Source: Agrocybe praecox
Taxonomy: Eukaryota; Basidiomycota; Agaricomycetes; Agaricales; Agrocybaceae
Assembly (NCBI GenBank): GCA_964017145.1
Contig: OZ024843.1
Coordinates: forward strand, 3,738,443-3,802,442
DNA: 64,000 nt
Direction of reading: 5' to 3'
Shown piece after piece: positions 10,970 to 22,937 of this stretch (within the stretch, counting starts at the first letter, position 1; every line of letters begins with the position of its first letter). Both the position numbers and the translations under genes were made by a program. The notes beneath the pieces are model-generated. The model had not been told where the DNA came from. It searched no databases and saw nothing but the letters and a program-made list of their open reading frames with translations.

Positions 10970-13312
10970 ATGCAAACTCAAAGGGCGCAAGTTGCCTTCC
11001 TTTTCCTCACCCTCTGCATATTTTATCTATGTGCATCATTACTCAAATTGAATACGATATGGACCCCGACTGCGACAATCGAAGATTCGGGCAACCATGA
11101 ATTTTCCTGGTCCGAGGCAAGTGACATCCTGCAGGTTCTATAAAAGAATCAGATAGTATCTAATGCGTGTAACTTATAGCTCACTCCTTCTCGGGATCTT
11201 CAGTGGAAAGGTTGTTTTCCACGCAGGCAGTGTGCAAGGCTTATCGTGAGCAACCAATAAACCTCAGACGCTCGTCAACTCTAATTCAATACAGGTACCT
11301 CTTAATCATTCTGATCCAACTGGAGCGGAAGCGATCATTGCTCTTATTCGATTGCCAGCGTCGATTCCATCTCATTCCGAGTCTTACAGTGGTCCGATTC
11401 TCTTCAATCCAGGAGGTCCTGGCGGAAGTGGTGTCCTTTTCCTTCAGGACAGGACTGCAGACTTGCTGCAGAAGATTGTTGGCCCAGAATTCGACTTGGT
11501 TAGTTTTGACCCACGCGGAGTTGGGGAATCCATCCCTCGTGCCTCCTTCTTTGAAAGTGGCGTCGAACGTATTCTCTGGGGATATGGCCTGGGCGTAGTC
11601 AACAACGCAGATGAGGGAATTGCACGCACCTGGGCTCGTGCACATGTCATGGGCCAACTTGCTGCAGAGAACGACGACGGGTACTTGAAATACATCAACA
11701 CAGAGCAAACCGCTCGTGATATGCTGAGCATAGTAGAAGCTTACGGACAGACCAAGATACAATATTGGGGATTCTCGTGAGTCTCTCTCTCTGGGAGCTC
11801 AAGTTGATTTTCATCTCACAATGCTTGCCGCTGTTAGTTATGGAACGATTCTAGGCTCGACGTTCGCCTCTTTATTCCCGGTAAGAAAGGCCGTCGCGAT
11901 TGAAATACATCCTAATAATTGCACAACACAGGACAGAATTGAGCGCATGGTTCTAGACGGCGTTGTGCATGCCGAGGAGTACTACTCTTGTAAATGATTG
12001 GTTCTCCGAGAGTATAAAATAGTTGTCTAATCCTTTGCTTCGTATCTAGTGGAAGGAATAAAATCCCTGGATGACATCGATAAAACGCTGAATAGCTTCT
12101 TCGGTGGATGCGCAGATGCTGGTCCTGACGGTTGTGCATTTTGGGCTCCCACCGTGGATGACATCCGTACCAATCTCACCAATCTGTACAAAGCCATTCG
12201 CAGCGGACCAATACCCGTTAAATCAGAAGGTAATTATGGTGTGTTCGACTATAACCTCCTTCGCTTGGCCGTATTCTCTTCTTTGTATTCTCCTTACCTC
12301 TCGTTCGCTTTACTCGCGAATGAGCTTGCACAAATAGCCTCGGGAGATGCCAGCGCCAGTTTGGACAGGCTCAAGGGGTCTGAGCCCTATCGCTGTGCAT
12401 GCAATTCATCTGAAGATACTGCTCCTAACTCGGAGGCTCAGGTAGCCATTATGTGCAATGACGCGGTCCACATTCCGCCAGACCTAAAATCATCGGAAAA
12501 ATCTTTCGATTCTTTGGTGAAATCGTCCAGTTGGGCCGATTTGTGGGCAAGTATACGACTAGGTTGCGTGTATGTGGCTCTTACTGTATGTTTCATTGAA
12601 TGTGTGGTTCTCACCTCCCGACAGTGGTTGGCCAGAATTTCCGAAGGATAATTTTCAAGGTAAATATCAAATCCTCTTCGCTATCCAGGAAATAGTAGGC
12701 GTGCATGTTAATTGAAATTTATATTACTTCAAGGACCATTGGGAGCTAATACCAGCCATCCTATCTTATTTATCGGTAATACCGCAGGTGCGCAATATGC
12801 ACTACCTTGAAAAATCATATCAGAACACCTCAGTGAATCCAATTATTCAGACCCGGTAACACCTTTGGCAGCGTAAGTGTAACCTGAAGCCTGAACCTTT
12901 TTCTCTGACATCTTGGTTGATTTTACGTCCTGTATAGTGCAAAGAAAATGTCTCAAGGTTTTCCGGGCTCTGTCGTCCTGACACAAAATTCACCAGGGGT
13001 GAGTTTCAATAAACCATAAATGACTCGTATCCTGAAAACTTATAGCACTGTTCAATTGCCGCGCCTTCACTCTGTACACCGACACATATTCGCCGATACC
13101 TTATCGATGGGACACCGCCCGAGCCTGGGACAATTTGCGAACCAATTGGAAAACCATTCGACAAGGCCATTGAACCAGAGAGCGGAGTAGACGGGCAAAA
13201 TGTACTGTCCTGGATGGGTAGTATGACCATCGAGGAGCAGCAAATACTTAATGCAGCTTCTGAGTTGAGCAAGCGACCCGCAATACCCCATTTCATCCGT
13301 TTTAGTACTTAG
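10970..13312 (+). CDS. alpha/beta hydrolase with TAP-like C-terminal domain
   Basis: A secreted or membrane-anchored serine hydrolase of the family that includes bacterial tripeptidyl aminopeptidases (SlpD/SlpE-like) and many basidiomycete homologues. The N-terminus MQTQRAQVAFLFLTLCIF is a hydrophobic anchor or signal. LTPSRDLQWKGCFPRRQCAR and VPLNHSDPTGAEA follow, then NPGGPGGSG (oxyanion region), SFDPRGVGESIPR and YWGFSYGTILG with the nucleophilic Ser. LFIGNTADPVTPLAA holds the catalytic Asp, and GHCSIAAPS with its preceding splice carries the His. The protein ends AIPHFIRFST. The first intron (11117-11179) joins SWSE to LTPSRDLQW in frame only if it begins with GC rather than GT. One exon (12851-12872) is only 22 nt and encodes DPVTPLAA. 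The substrate is unknown. Confidence 0.88.
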
Positions 13313-13527
13313 CACTTTTCGGTCCTAGTAGAAAGTTCTGCTGTGACCGCTCCAACTCGAAGCGCACAATCCAGCACAGCAAGTTTGTAGAGTATAGTTA
13401 AATAGTCCATTGAATTTGAGTCATCAAAACCAAAGAAATATTCCAAACTGTCTACCGTATCGACTATCACATGGGTCAATAGTCATTTCTACTTACACAT
13501 TGGAAAACACGGACTTAAAACAAAATT
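13313..13527. other. convergent 3' intergenic region
   Basis: 215 bases between the 3' ends of the hydrolase and cyclin C. Nothing recognisable was seen beyond AT-rich sequence. Confidence 0.4.
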
Positions 13528-14887
13528 CTACCCTACTGCTTGCGCCCGTTCAAGCCTTTTATTCACCGCAACAGTCATTCCGGAAGCTCGAGCATGGTCC
13601 ATGTACCTAGCTTCACGCATTTTTTGTAAGACGGTAGTCAAAAACGCAGGCGTGATGAAGTTTCCCTCCGGTTCCTTCTCCGTCATTTCATCGGAAGCAG
13701 CAGCGGGTGTAGTATCGGCGCTGGCGCGTCCACTTCCTGATAACTTGGTGGGGCTTGGGGAGTTGGTCAGCTCCCGTGCAAGCTTGGTTGCATCAGGAGA
13801 TACATCCTCTTTATAACTATCCCATAACGTGTATAAAGAAATGATTTCCTGAGATATCGTCGCGATGAGAGGTAGCGAAACGTTCAGGTCTGCGAGGAAA
13901 GATATTGGGTCTTGGGGTTTCTTGACTGATGTTTGTAAAATTGTGTGGTTGGCCTGTCGAGATGATCTTCTGGGCTGTGGAACAGATGATTGTTCTGTTT
14001 CAGAACCATGTTCGGATTGTGATGGAGGATGGAGGATGAAGGTCAGATATATTGCAGCGATTGCGATCAGATGAGGAGGATAGAGGAGACATAAATTCGA
14101 CCTATAGGTATCGTTGATGATAGACCTTGGATGTTGTCAGCGACACGTTCAAGGTTGAATGAAAGTTTGCGCCTACCAAGCGGTTTGTAAAGCTGCAGGT
14201 GTAAACTCAAGCTGGCCCTCGCCTGTACCCCAGTAATGTGGACCATCGTCTATCCCAACTCCGACATCGTTTTCTTCAGCCTCTCCTTCTTCCGACGAAT
14301 TTTCTTCGCCTGGTGCTTTCTTACACAAAGAAAGAAGAGTCCTGTACGGATGAAAAACAATGAGATCGCATTCCAAGTCGTCCACGAGATAAAATTCCAT
14401 CTCTGCCAATTTGGAATTGTCTGACGAGAAGCTTTTGACGCCGTATGTATCTATCGTGGGTCCGTCAGAGGGGTACAGCAATATACGATTGGAAGCACAT
14501 ACGACTAAATAATGTCCGGGATTCGGAGACCACGACCTTTATATGCACAGGCGACTCTTCCGCCTTCGCAGCTAGGTAGCAACATGCAGCTATCACAGTA
14601 AACGGATCCGTTTCGCAATAAGAGTTCTTGACATAAAATCTCCTAAAGAACACAGTGGCTGTGGCTATAGTTCGTTGTCGAAACTGCAACTTCTTTCCAA
14701 GCTTCGTAATTACTATCGGAATATTATAAGTCAGGAGTTCAAATTCATTCAATACAGTCTGCAGCGTACCATTGGCGAAGAATATCGATAAGTAATCCAA
14801 ATGTTCTGGGTCGTCCACATAATGTGAGTCCTCCGATCTTGCCTGGTTCAAAGTAGCACGGTCAACGATCCATCTTTTGCTGAACAT
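13528..14887 (-). CDS. SSN8: cyclin C, Mediator kinase-module cyclin
   Basis: The cyclin partner of CDK8 (yeast Ssn8/Srb11) in the Mediator kinase module, which acts in the nucleus on RNA polymerase II. The protein begins MFSKRWIVDRATLNQARSED, a form of the W-x-I/F-D...AR start of cyclin C. Then come the cyclin box FRQRTIATATVFFRRFYVKN and PFTVIAACCYLAAKAEESP. The second part, AEMEFYLVDDLECDLIVFHPYRTL, matches cyclin C rather than cyclin H or K. An acidic insertion (GEENSSEEGEAEENDVG) precedes the last helices LCLLYPPHLIAIAAIYL. The tail is Ser/Thr-rich and ends in a helical RASGMTVAVNKRLERAQAVG. Four or so exons are seen. It is divergent from the large Q-rich gene. Confidence 0.9.
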
Positions 14888-15128
14888 TACATGAGCAAGA
14901 GCGTGAGACGAACATTTTCCTTTTGCCTCACAAATGCGAGCTAGCCCAAAAATCGGTGGCCATAACTTAAGGCGACAATAAAGGTCAAAGCAAGATGTAT
15001 GTAAGTACGAAGGAGTTGTCCAAGGCAGGGCGGGACTTAATAATCGGCTGCACTGCGGCCGAGCACACAGCTCGGGCGGAGTTCTAACGTTACTTTTGCG
15101 CTAGCCGACTCGGAATTTAGTAGGCATA

Positions 15129-15156
15129 AAAAGTTGGTTCTAAAAAGTTGGTTCTA
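15129..15156. repeat. 14-base tandem duplication plus T tract
   Basis: AAAAGTTGGTTCTA occurs twice head to tail and is followed by a run of about 11 T. It lies about 240 bases upstream of cyclin C and may be a promoter element or a replication-slippage product. Confidence 0.8.
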
Positions 15157-15310
15157 CACTTTTTTTTTTTGCTTTCAACCGTCTTTTTGCCGTTGAAATT
15201 TCTAAGCTCGCTAACTTGTAGCGGTTCTTAAGTCTGTGAATGAAGAATGGGAAACAATGCTTCCGAATTGCAAATCACTATCATGGAGTACATGAGGCGC
15301 CAACCTCAAA

Positions 15311-15350
15311 TGTAAGCGCTAAGTCTGCCTATGCAAAGTGGGCGCTTACA
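15311..15350. repeat. inverted repeat TGTAAGCGC / GCGCTTACA
   Basis: Perfect 9-bp arms at 15311-15319 and 15342-15350 with a 22-base loop. It lies in a noncoding region. A related cluster (gtaagcgcttatctgctaag) occurs near 57226. Confidence 0.75.
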
Positions 15351-16170
15351 CTAGAAAAACGTCTATCTTAAACTTACCTATTGACTTGGTATACAGATAA
15401 GCCTGTGTGGAACGTCTGGCAATTTGCTTCATGTTTAACGAGTTTTAAACGCATGCATAGTATGCGCTTGATTCTATACATTCGACCGGGCTTCGAAAAC
15501 CAATCACAAAGCAGACATATTATTTGAAGGCCAGTGTTTCCTTGAGAAAGTGTCATCAACAACTAATGCGTGGCTGAAATTTTCAAAGACTTCTGCAGGC
15601 CGTCCTCACGACTTGCGACTGCGTAATACATAATTGTATAACGGTCCAACCAAAAAGATATCTCTTTGGATCCGTTTGACAGCAAAGGACGGAACAAAAG
15701 AATAACAGCAAGTATCGTCCCAGTTTTCAAAATAATGACATTATTCTTGGAAGAGGAATGTCGTTTTCCATAAGCGGGGCCATATTCCCATTACGGCACG
15801 GAACAAATAAAAGGTATTTGAACAATTGGTGCTGTCTTTACTCTTTCTCACTCTTTTCAAGGCTTGCGGAAATGAAAGATCAGAAGCTTCTGTTAGCACT
15901 GCATACCAAAGGCGTGGTGGCGAATTTCAAAGATATTAGAGTTGCTCTTGTGCTCTCGTCATCTTTGCCTCGAGGCAGACGGGGCCTTCCAAACGCGGTT
16001 GCCAACCTCGTTGTTCCCTTCAACCAAGTATTGTGGGTGTCTTGCGCTAACGTTCGATAAACACGTTGGAAACGCGCCTTTCTTGAACTTATACGCACTT
16101 GATTTTCACTCAAATAGCTACCCACGTCTTTCTCACCTTATCCTCTATCTACGACTATCTCACCGATAAC

Positions 16171-19100
16171 ATGGCTGCCAACTCATCCCAGCGATCTCGA
16201 AGACCACAAACGCAGCAAGCCCAACCACAGGGTGTGTTATATCTTTTCTACCTTTGATCTTTTGTCCTTTTATATCACATGAGAACCCTTTGCTTGTTCG
16301 TTACAAATGCCCACGAGACTTGCAGCAATCTCTATATACTACGTTGATCTCGCTAATCGACAATAGTTAGATCGCTTACTGACCCTGCTTTGTATTTTAG
16401 GTGTAATGCTTAACCACCCAGCGAGGGAGACATCGCCATCGCCTCCAGGCTCGATAAGCCAAAGGCCGCGCGCAGCGAAGACACAGTCCATGCCTCTAGT
16501 TCCATCATTGACCTCGTTTCCGGGTCCGAATGCTCAGCAAGCGAGCCCGACGATAAGACGTTCATCGCCATCACTAGGGCCAGGTCAAGTTGCACGGCTG
16601 CTCCCCACCCCTCCACATCCAAATCCTGGCGCTTTTGTAACAGATGATCAGCAGATAGCTGCCCCTCCTGGACCCCAGCAACACCAGCCTCATTACGCTC
16701 GCCCACCGCCCATCCGAGCGCCCACAGCTGCTTACCCTAATAAATTTCAAGAGTTAGAGTCACAGATGACCCCGGAATTCTTTGCGGACATCGACCGTGC
16801 GGCCGAGCAACAGCAGGCCCAATATCACTACAACATTCAGCCTCAATCTCAGCCCCATTCGTATGTTAGGGAAGAGTCTCCTTCACCTGGTGGGAAAAGT
16901 TCAATTGTGGACAGAACTCGTGGTGCTCCACCGGAAAGATCCAGTCCACTAAATCCAGCGGCACTAGCTCAAAGAGTAGGCGGACAGCAGCAGCAGCAAA
17001 ACCACGCACGAGAGAGCCCGAAGGCGAGGGATCGCCAACCTGCGTCTCCCAGCACAGCTCCCTTTTCGCAATCGCAGGCTCAGACACACACGCCCGAAGT
17101 CCAACAGCAACAACATTCTCCGCCTTCAATAATGACTGGAGGAGAGCCACATCCGGCGAGTTATCTAGCCCAGTACAATGCTCGAGAATCACCCACTATT
17201 CGAAGAGCTCCGAATAGCGAGCCACGGATGAGCATTGTGCCGATCGCGAATCAATCACAGTCTACGCCTCCTCTTCAGACCATGGCTGGTCGAACAGACC
17301 GATCCCTCCCTGTCCAAGAAGAGGACGAAGTGCTTTCCAGAGGGACGGGTTCTCTAAGTGGGCGTACTGCCAATCAGTGGGGTGTCAGCGATAATGGGAC
17401 ACAGCCTTCGTTTGAAGCGCCTTCTCCTACGCCCTCGTCAGACCTTAATCCTGAAGGCAATATCAACGGCCAACGGTTCGATGTCGATAGCAATGGGCAT
17501 CACGATGACGAGAAAGTTAAACTAACACTGGCGCAGCAACAACAACAAGACGAGGACGAGCACGCGCAATACTTAGAACGCAGAGATAGCACAGAGGAGG
17601 ATGGTAGCTATACCCCGAGATCTCCTTCGGCAGGACTGCCTAATGATGCATCTCGACAAATACACTACGCAGGTCAAAACATTCCAATTAGGGTTCCTGT
17701 CCCCGTTTCTTTGCGAGCAAACAAGAACAGGAATGGATCGACGGATCACCTCATGCGTGGACTCGAGGGTGTTTTGTTGGACCAGCAGCAGATGGATCCA
17801 CAGCAAATGCAACAACAATCCTCTGCCTCAAGCACAGCATCACATCAACAGATCGAACAAACCTCAGAACGCCCCCCGAAATATCACGACCAGCGCCAAC
17901 AACTATCCCAAAGCGAACAATACCAGTTACCATCCCCACAAAACTATACACCCACTTCTACGACTCTCACGACTAGTAGCTCTACAGCTAACAACAGCAG
18001 CACTGACTACAATCAAGGACTATACAATCACAATGCTCGATATATTCCTCAACCACAAGTTTATCCTGATGATTTCCAGAATTATCCAGAGGAATACTTT
18101 CAGGCTTATTTTACGTCTCCGGGAAGACCTGATGCCCCTATTCCCCCAACACCACACAGCCAAACCGCAGCCCCGTCTCCGTCCCCCCTTATATCAGGTT
18201 ATGGTGGCAATCAGGACTTGCCGACAAGTTACAGGCCGATGAGGGCAGCTGGATCGCCTTATCCTTTCCCGTTTGGGCATGTCCGTCGCAATAGACCCCC
18301 AGGTCCAACAGGAGGAAGTCGCAATAGCCTCTTATCCAGCGGACTGGCTATGGATCCAAATAGAATCGCTCGACAATACCAAATTTATGCGCAAAACGCC
18401 CACCAGGGCAATATTACAGATTCTACACTTTCCCCTTCGTCGACTCCGTTCCAGCCAGATAACATGTTCGATCAATGGGCCTACTTGCATACAGCGCGCT
18501 CGTTGGGCTTGGGCCACAACGCTGCTATGAGAGGGTTTAGTAATTTGGAGACCGCAAGCATGCTTTCGAGTCCCAGTCACGAGCCGCTGCCGCTGCCTAA
18601 CTTCTCAGGGAGAAAGAAAGACAAGAAAGGCAGCAATGGCGTGTATAAGAATAGAAATTATGATCGTATTCGCCAGCTACCGCCTCGCGTAGAGAGTACC
18701 CAGCCCAGAGAGACGAGTCCAGAGCTTTCGTCTGGTTCCGAATCCGGCGAAGAGACTGCCGGAGAAGAACGACACGCTTTTAGCATCCCGGCTGCGCAAA
18801 CGATCCCAATTGATCCATTGCCCTTCCCACCAGTGGTCATCGTTGACCAAACGGAAAGTTCTGATGAATGGATTGACGAAGATGACGAAGACGATTATGA
18901 AGATTTCCTTGACATTGAATATCATCCTTCTTTCGTGAAAAATGTTTCTAAACGACGAAGAAAATGGGAAGTCGGCTGGGAAAATCTTATCCAAGCTGTA
19001 AGTGTCGTTGGAAGGTTTTCAGCGAATATTTACTGACAAGGTTGGTTTTACAGTTTCAAGCCCTTGACCGCCAAACCGACGCGACGATGGTTCTTCTGGC

Positions 19101-19545
19101 CTCCCCATCACATAGTACGAAATTGCATGCTCTGCAGTCTCGCTCTATCCGTCGTCGTCCCGTCTTGGCTCATTCGCAGTACATGAAAGACATTCGAAAG
19201 GGATTTGCGCAAATTTCCGCAGAGAGAAGGGGCATGCGCAAGGAACTAGCTTCCTTTGGCGACAAGATGTTCCACCAAAGCAAAGGCGATTCTCCTAGTG
19301 GATCGGAAGGCAGCTCTTCTGCTTCGCTCGAAGAATTCAAGCTCAAACGAGCACTCCGGACTATGGCTGAGGTGTACGAGCAAAGGGAGGCCAGATTTGT
19401 GGAGGAGCTTCAAAAATCGAGAGAAGATGCAGAGTTACTCGTAAGACAGATTTTGGGCGACAGATCTCCTCTTATTAGTGCGAGCAATGTCGTAAGTGTG
19501 ACGACCGCACCAAGCTCAGGGGTGTTATCTTCTACATCTTCGTGA
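16171..19545 (+). CDS. large Q/P/S-rich protein of unknown function
   Basis: I do not recognise this protein. Exons 16171-16231, 16401-18997 and 19054-19545 give 1049 residues. Most of it is low complexity: Gln runs (QQQQQ, EQQQAQ), Pro- and Ser-rich segments with many SP/TP sites (TSPSPPG, ESPSPGG, SPSAGLPN). Such composition is common in disordered regulatory proteins. An acidic stretch (DEWIDEDDEDDYEDF) is followed by the best-ordered part, the C-terminal third. That starts FVKNVSKRRRKWEVGWENLI and continues as a helical region (FQALDRQTDATMVLLASP, MKDIRKGFAQISAERRGMRK, RALRTMAEVYEQREARFVEE) that looks like a coiled coil. The C-terminal block and the basic patch RRRKW suggest a nuclear or signalling scaffold, but this is inference only. 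Confidence 0.85.
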
Positions 19546-20244
19546 TTTCCCCCAGCGATCGAGTAAGATTTTTCTTTTTTCTTTCTCTCTTTTAACGATG
19601 TATGTACATGTACAATTATGACGGTATATTCTTAATCCTTATTCACTGACACACGACCACTCCCAACAACTTTTAATGTCACCGACGCAGTTTTGGGTAT
19701 CCCGAATTCGAAGATGAGAAAATCTGCTGAATCTCATTCAGAGGCTGTTCTGTTCCTTCTTCTGTGGACTCCTTGATTCAAACCTTTGTTGACGTAGTGG
19801 TACACACTAGCGAATGATTCATGATGATCTCTAATGATTATTTAAATGAGGCCGACGCCTTACTCTCTTTCCTCGTGGATGACTGTCAGTGTTGATTGAT
19901 CTTTCCAGCCTTTCTGTGCCGGGCATCATTGAATCAGTACTAGTACGTGGTGACATTCGTTGGCAAGGCAGATGATTTTCTGGAAGGCAGTGTATGTCAT
20001 AAAGACGCTCTGTGGGTTTCAACTTGCGGCAACATCGCCTTTGCTAACAGAATCAGAATCACAGCTATACAGTATACACAGCACCCATAAGCTTCCAAAA
20101 ATATGACTGATTCGATGTCCTATCTGATTCTGCGAAGAATTTGATCTTCCAGTGAAAGCCATGTTGACAAACAACGGGTACCAGTTGAATGGCTGTATGT
20201 AACGTTATTTGATGAGAAAAGGATCAATGCCGTTCTAAGGAAGA

Positions 20245-20253
20245 TATATAAAG
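20245..20253 (+). promoter_or_regulatory. TATA box (TATATAAAG)
   Basis: A strong TATA consensus about 190 bases upstream of the ATG at 20439, with a C/T-rich stretch (cctttcctctttcttcac) starting about 20 bases downstream, typical of fungal transcription starts. It suggests a regulated, possibly highly expressed gene. Confidence 0.65.
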
Positions 20254-20285
20254 GCTGCGCGTCCAGCCTTTCCTCTTTCTTCACA

Positions 20286-20334
20286 GAGCTGGTCTCTTCA
20301 CTTCCACTACGAAAACTACGAGCTGGTCTCTTCA
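20286..20334 (+). repeat. 15-base direct repeat in 5' UTR
   Basis: GAGCTGGTCTCTTCA occurs at 20286-20300 and again at 20320-20334, between the TATA box and the start codon of the secreted protein. It is probably transcribed leader sequence. Confidence 0.85.
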
Positions 20335-20438
20335 AGTTCTCTTGTACTTCCCTGGACGGTTTGACTACTACGAAGAGTCGTAAGCAAGTTTTCTACTGCC
20401 CTCCGTTCGTTTGTCTCAATGCTTCAACCGTATTTTAG

Positions 20439-21523
20439 ATGATGCGGTCTACTAGCTTCTTATACTTCCTTTCTGCTTTGTTCTTGATCCCTACTGCTCT
20501 CGGTGTCCCGGTTACCACCCGACCGAGAAGCCCAACACCTACATACGCCAAAGGAGACTACGTTGGTGTTCGGCCTACGGCTTATGAGACAAAAGATCCA
20601 GTACGTCTCTTCGAGAAACTCATAGGAATAACTTCAATGAATGCTAAAACATATATCTTATAGTCTCACAAGAAAATAAGTATCCATCCCGGAATTATCG
20701 TTGGGGATCCACACCCAGATACAGGAGCGCACCCAGTTGCTATGATTTCCAAAACACCTCCCTTTAACCCTCCCCAAGCGCCCATCGAACATTTCCAGAC
20801 GGGCACGGGAATTTATGGCAACGTTGTTCTCAAAGCTAGACCTATCTCTCCCGGTGCGATGAAACCATGGAAAAACGGGAAGTCGGGTGAGAAGCAGACC
20901 CCGCTTGCTGGACAGGGATATCAAAAACTCGTTAAAGCAATGGGTATGTCTCTGAACGGGATGTAGTATATAACATAGTCTGACCTTATGATAAAAATTC
21001 AGAACCCCATGTTAACTGGAAGCCCCCTACACCTCCGCCGAGAGCTCCAACTCCACCTGAAGTGCAGAGACAGAAGCAGAAGCAAAGGGAAGCAGCGTTA
21101 GCTTACGCGAAAGGCCAGCGCCAGCCGCCGCATCCAAACCAGCACTCTAATGCACACGCTAGTAGCTCAAGAACACCTCACCAAGGAACTAATGGAGGCC
21201 ATGGACCTTGGAGGTCTCCCAACCCAGGCCCATCAAACCCTCACTCCCAAAGGCCGCCCACACACCAAGGAACGGGACACAATGTACACACTGGTGGCCA
21301 TAACGCACCGCAAGGTCATGGAAGACATCCACCAAGTCATGGTGGAAATGGTGGCAATCGGGCTCCCAACCACCCACAAGGCCACGGTGGAGGCAGCGGC
21401 TACCGGGCTCCTAACTCTGGACACCAACAAAGCCAACAAGGACACGGAGGAAGTGGCAGTAGGAGACCTCCAAGTCCAGGTTCAAACGCGAGGCACCCCA
21501 ATACTAATAGACCGAGGTATTGA
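20439..21523 (+). CDS. secreted His/Gly/Pro/Gln-rich protein
   Basis: I do not recognise the family. The N-terminus MMRSTSFLYFLSALFLIP is a clear signal peptide, likely cut after TALG or nearby. A middle region of about 110 residues (KISIHPGIIVGDPHPDTGAH, TGIYGNVVLKARPISPGAMK) looks folded. After the second intron a Pro-rich linker (WKPPTPPPRAPTPPEVQ) leads into about 130 residues of His/Gly/Pro/Asn/Gln-rich sequence with loose repeats such as QGHGG, HGGNGG and PSHGG. The composition resembles cell-wall, adhesive or metal-binding extracellular proteins. It has almost no Cys, which argues against a small cysteine-rich effector. The signal peptide plus strong TATA box suggest an abundantly made surface or secreted protein; the role is inference. 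Confidence 0.82.
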
Positions 21524-21637
21524 TATTAGGGCTCTTGTATGGTTGAAAACCTGTTTATTTACCTGGCCGTACAATACACCTAAGTACATGTTATATTGAC
21601 ATCAGGATTGCCAGAAACAACTAAGTTACACAACCAA

Positions 21638-22937
21638 CTATATTTCTTCGGTTTGAACTTTGAAGGTAAATTCCACATCTTTGCTCTGCCATAGCCAAGG
21701 AAAGCAAACCCTTCCTACTTCTTGCAACTCCTCGATGAAATCTCTGTAGTCGAAGCTATACTCGGTGAGAGTAATGAGGATCCGTACTCGACGCATGAAA
21801 GGGAATGCGCCTTTCTGAGAGAGCGCACGATCAAGCTTGGACCATGCATCGTGGTCGGTCGTACAACAGCAGTCCGTCTCGACGTCAATTTCGAGGATTA
21901 GTTCCTGTAGGACATTTTTGGCCGATATGATCTCCAATTCGTGAACAAGATAGAGATATGGGTCAATGTCGCACGTCTCTAACATCGGGTAGAACTTGAG
22001 GATCCTTAAAGTCTTCAGATTATCTGCAGTTAGGACGCCTGCCAGCTCCCCAAGGCCTGGCACAAGCTTGGGATATAAACCTAGAAAACATCGAAGTTGT
22101 CATACTTTTCCTGATTCAAGTGCATTCGAGAAGATTACCTGATAACGTTAGAGACTTCAATTGGGTAGAAGTCTCCAGGAAGCCCTTGACGAGATCCATC
22201 CCATCATTCGTCGCGATGTCATCAACCCCCATGGCAAACTCTTCTAGTCCTGTCAAGTCCAAAATCGAAGTCCCATTTGCCGTCCTTGCATTCAAAAGAG
22301 GCATGATCCGCCCATTATGCGAGCTGAAGGAGACAAGTTTGAGAGGCTTTACCTCAGCCTTGCGAACGTAGGGAACCTCCGTAACAGTGCTGTGTTCCAT
22401 ACTCAGCTTCGACAGGTACGGAAGCTGCAGGAAAAAGGTGGCCGGGAGGTTTTTGATGCCAAATAAGCGAAGGTGTATGAGGTGATTTGCTCGGGTAAAA
22501 TGGGACAGCGAGGTCTTCAGTGATGAGGGTAATCCTTTTTGTGTTGCGCTACTATAGCAGTCGTTCACTACGAGCGTGAACGATCTGACACGGCTGAAGT
22601 ACTTGAGGATGGATGGCCCACCGCGGTGCTTTCTATCAGTCGGTTCCTCGGTAATGTAAACGAGGTTTCGAACATAATTTGTAACCGCGAGTGGCGGCTC
22701 TCTGGCTGGTGAGCCTCTCGAGCGACGTTGCAGAGCACCTATGCGGTGAACGGTCGAATTATTCAGGCGAAGGGTGCAAAATATATGCTTTCGACAAATA
22801 TCTAGGAAAGCATGACACGCCAGCGAGCAGCTTTTCAGAGCAGCAAGCTCCTTGTCCAGGGAGAGATTTTCTGCCACCAGTTCGACGACGTCCAGCGGAA
22901 GGGTTGGGAAGCTGGCCGTAAGGGGGGACATGGACAT
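21638..22937 (-). CDS. F-box protein
   Basis: A substrate-recognition protein for SCF ubiquitin ligases, inferred from its N-terminal F-box. MSMSPLTASFPTLPLDVVEL begins the box and LAALKSCSLACHAFLDICRK completes it, in the pattern common to the large basidiomycete F-box family. The rest is a loosely leucine-rich region (NHLIHLRLFGIKNLP, LSKLSMEHSTVTEVP, TGLEEFAMGVDD, TQLKSLTLSGN) that would bind a target. Two coding exons are joined by an intron near 22085-22140. The last exon ends CFPWLWQSKDVEFTFKVQ. These genes number in the tens to hundreds in Agaricomycetes and the target cannot be deduced. Confidence 0.82.

Larger units (their letters stand above)
14888..16170. other. long divergent intergenic region
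   Basis: 1283 bases between cyclin C and the Q-rich gene. It holds a 14-base tandem duplication followed by a T tract, a 9-bp inverted repeat, and ACAAATAAAAGG near 15803. A 100-codon open frame at 15758-16060 has no recognisable motif and sits in the likely promoter/5' UTR of the next gene, so I do not call it a gene. Confidence 0.5.
19546..20438. other. intergenic region and promoter of the secreted protein
   Basis: 893 bases. The distal part holds no gene. The proximal part carries a consensus TATA box and a 15-base direct repeat in the expected 5' UTR of the gene that follows. Confidence 0.5.

Noticed and set aside
15758..16060. 100-codon frame upstream of the Q-rich gene
   Set aside because: No motif, lies in the expected promoter/5' UTR, and has no splice link to the gene.
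17601..18242. 213-codon open frame overlapping the Q-rich gene
   Set aside because: Alternate-frame shadow of a low-complexity CAA/CCA-rich exon whose main frame is 876 codons long.
21150..21599. 149-codon frame overlapping the secreted protein
   Set aside because: Shadow frame of the repetitive His/Gly/Pro region; the other frame follows a signal peptide and two good splice junctions.
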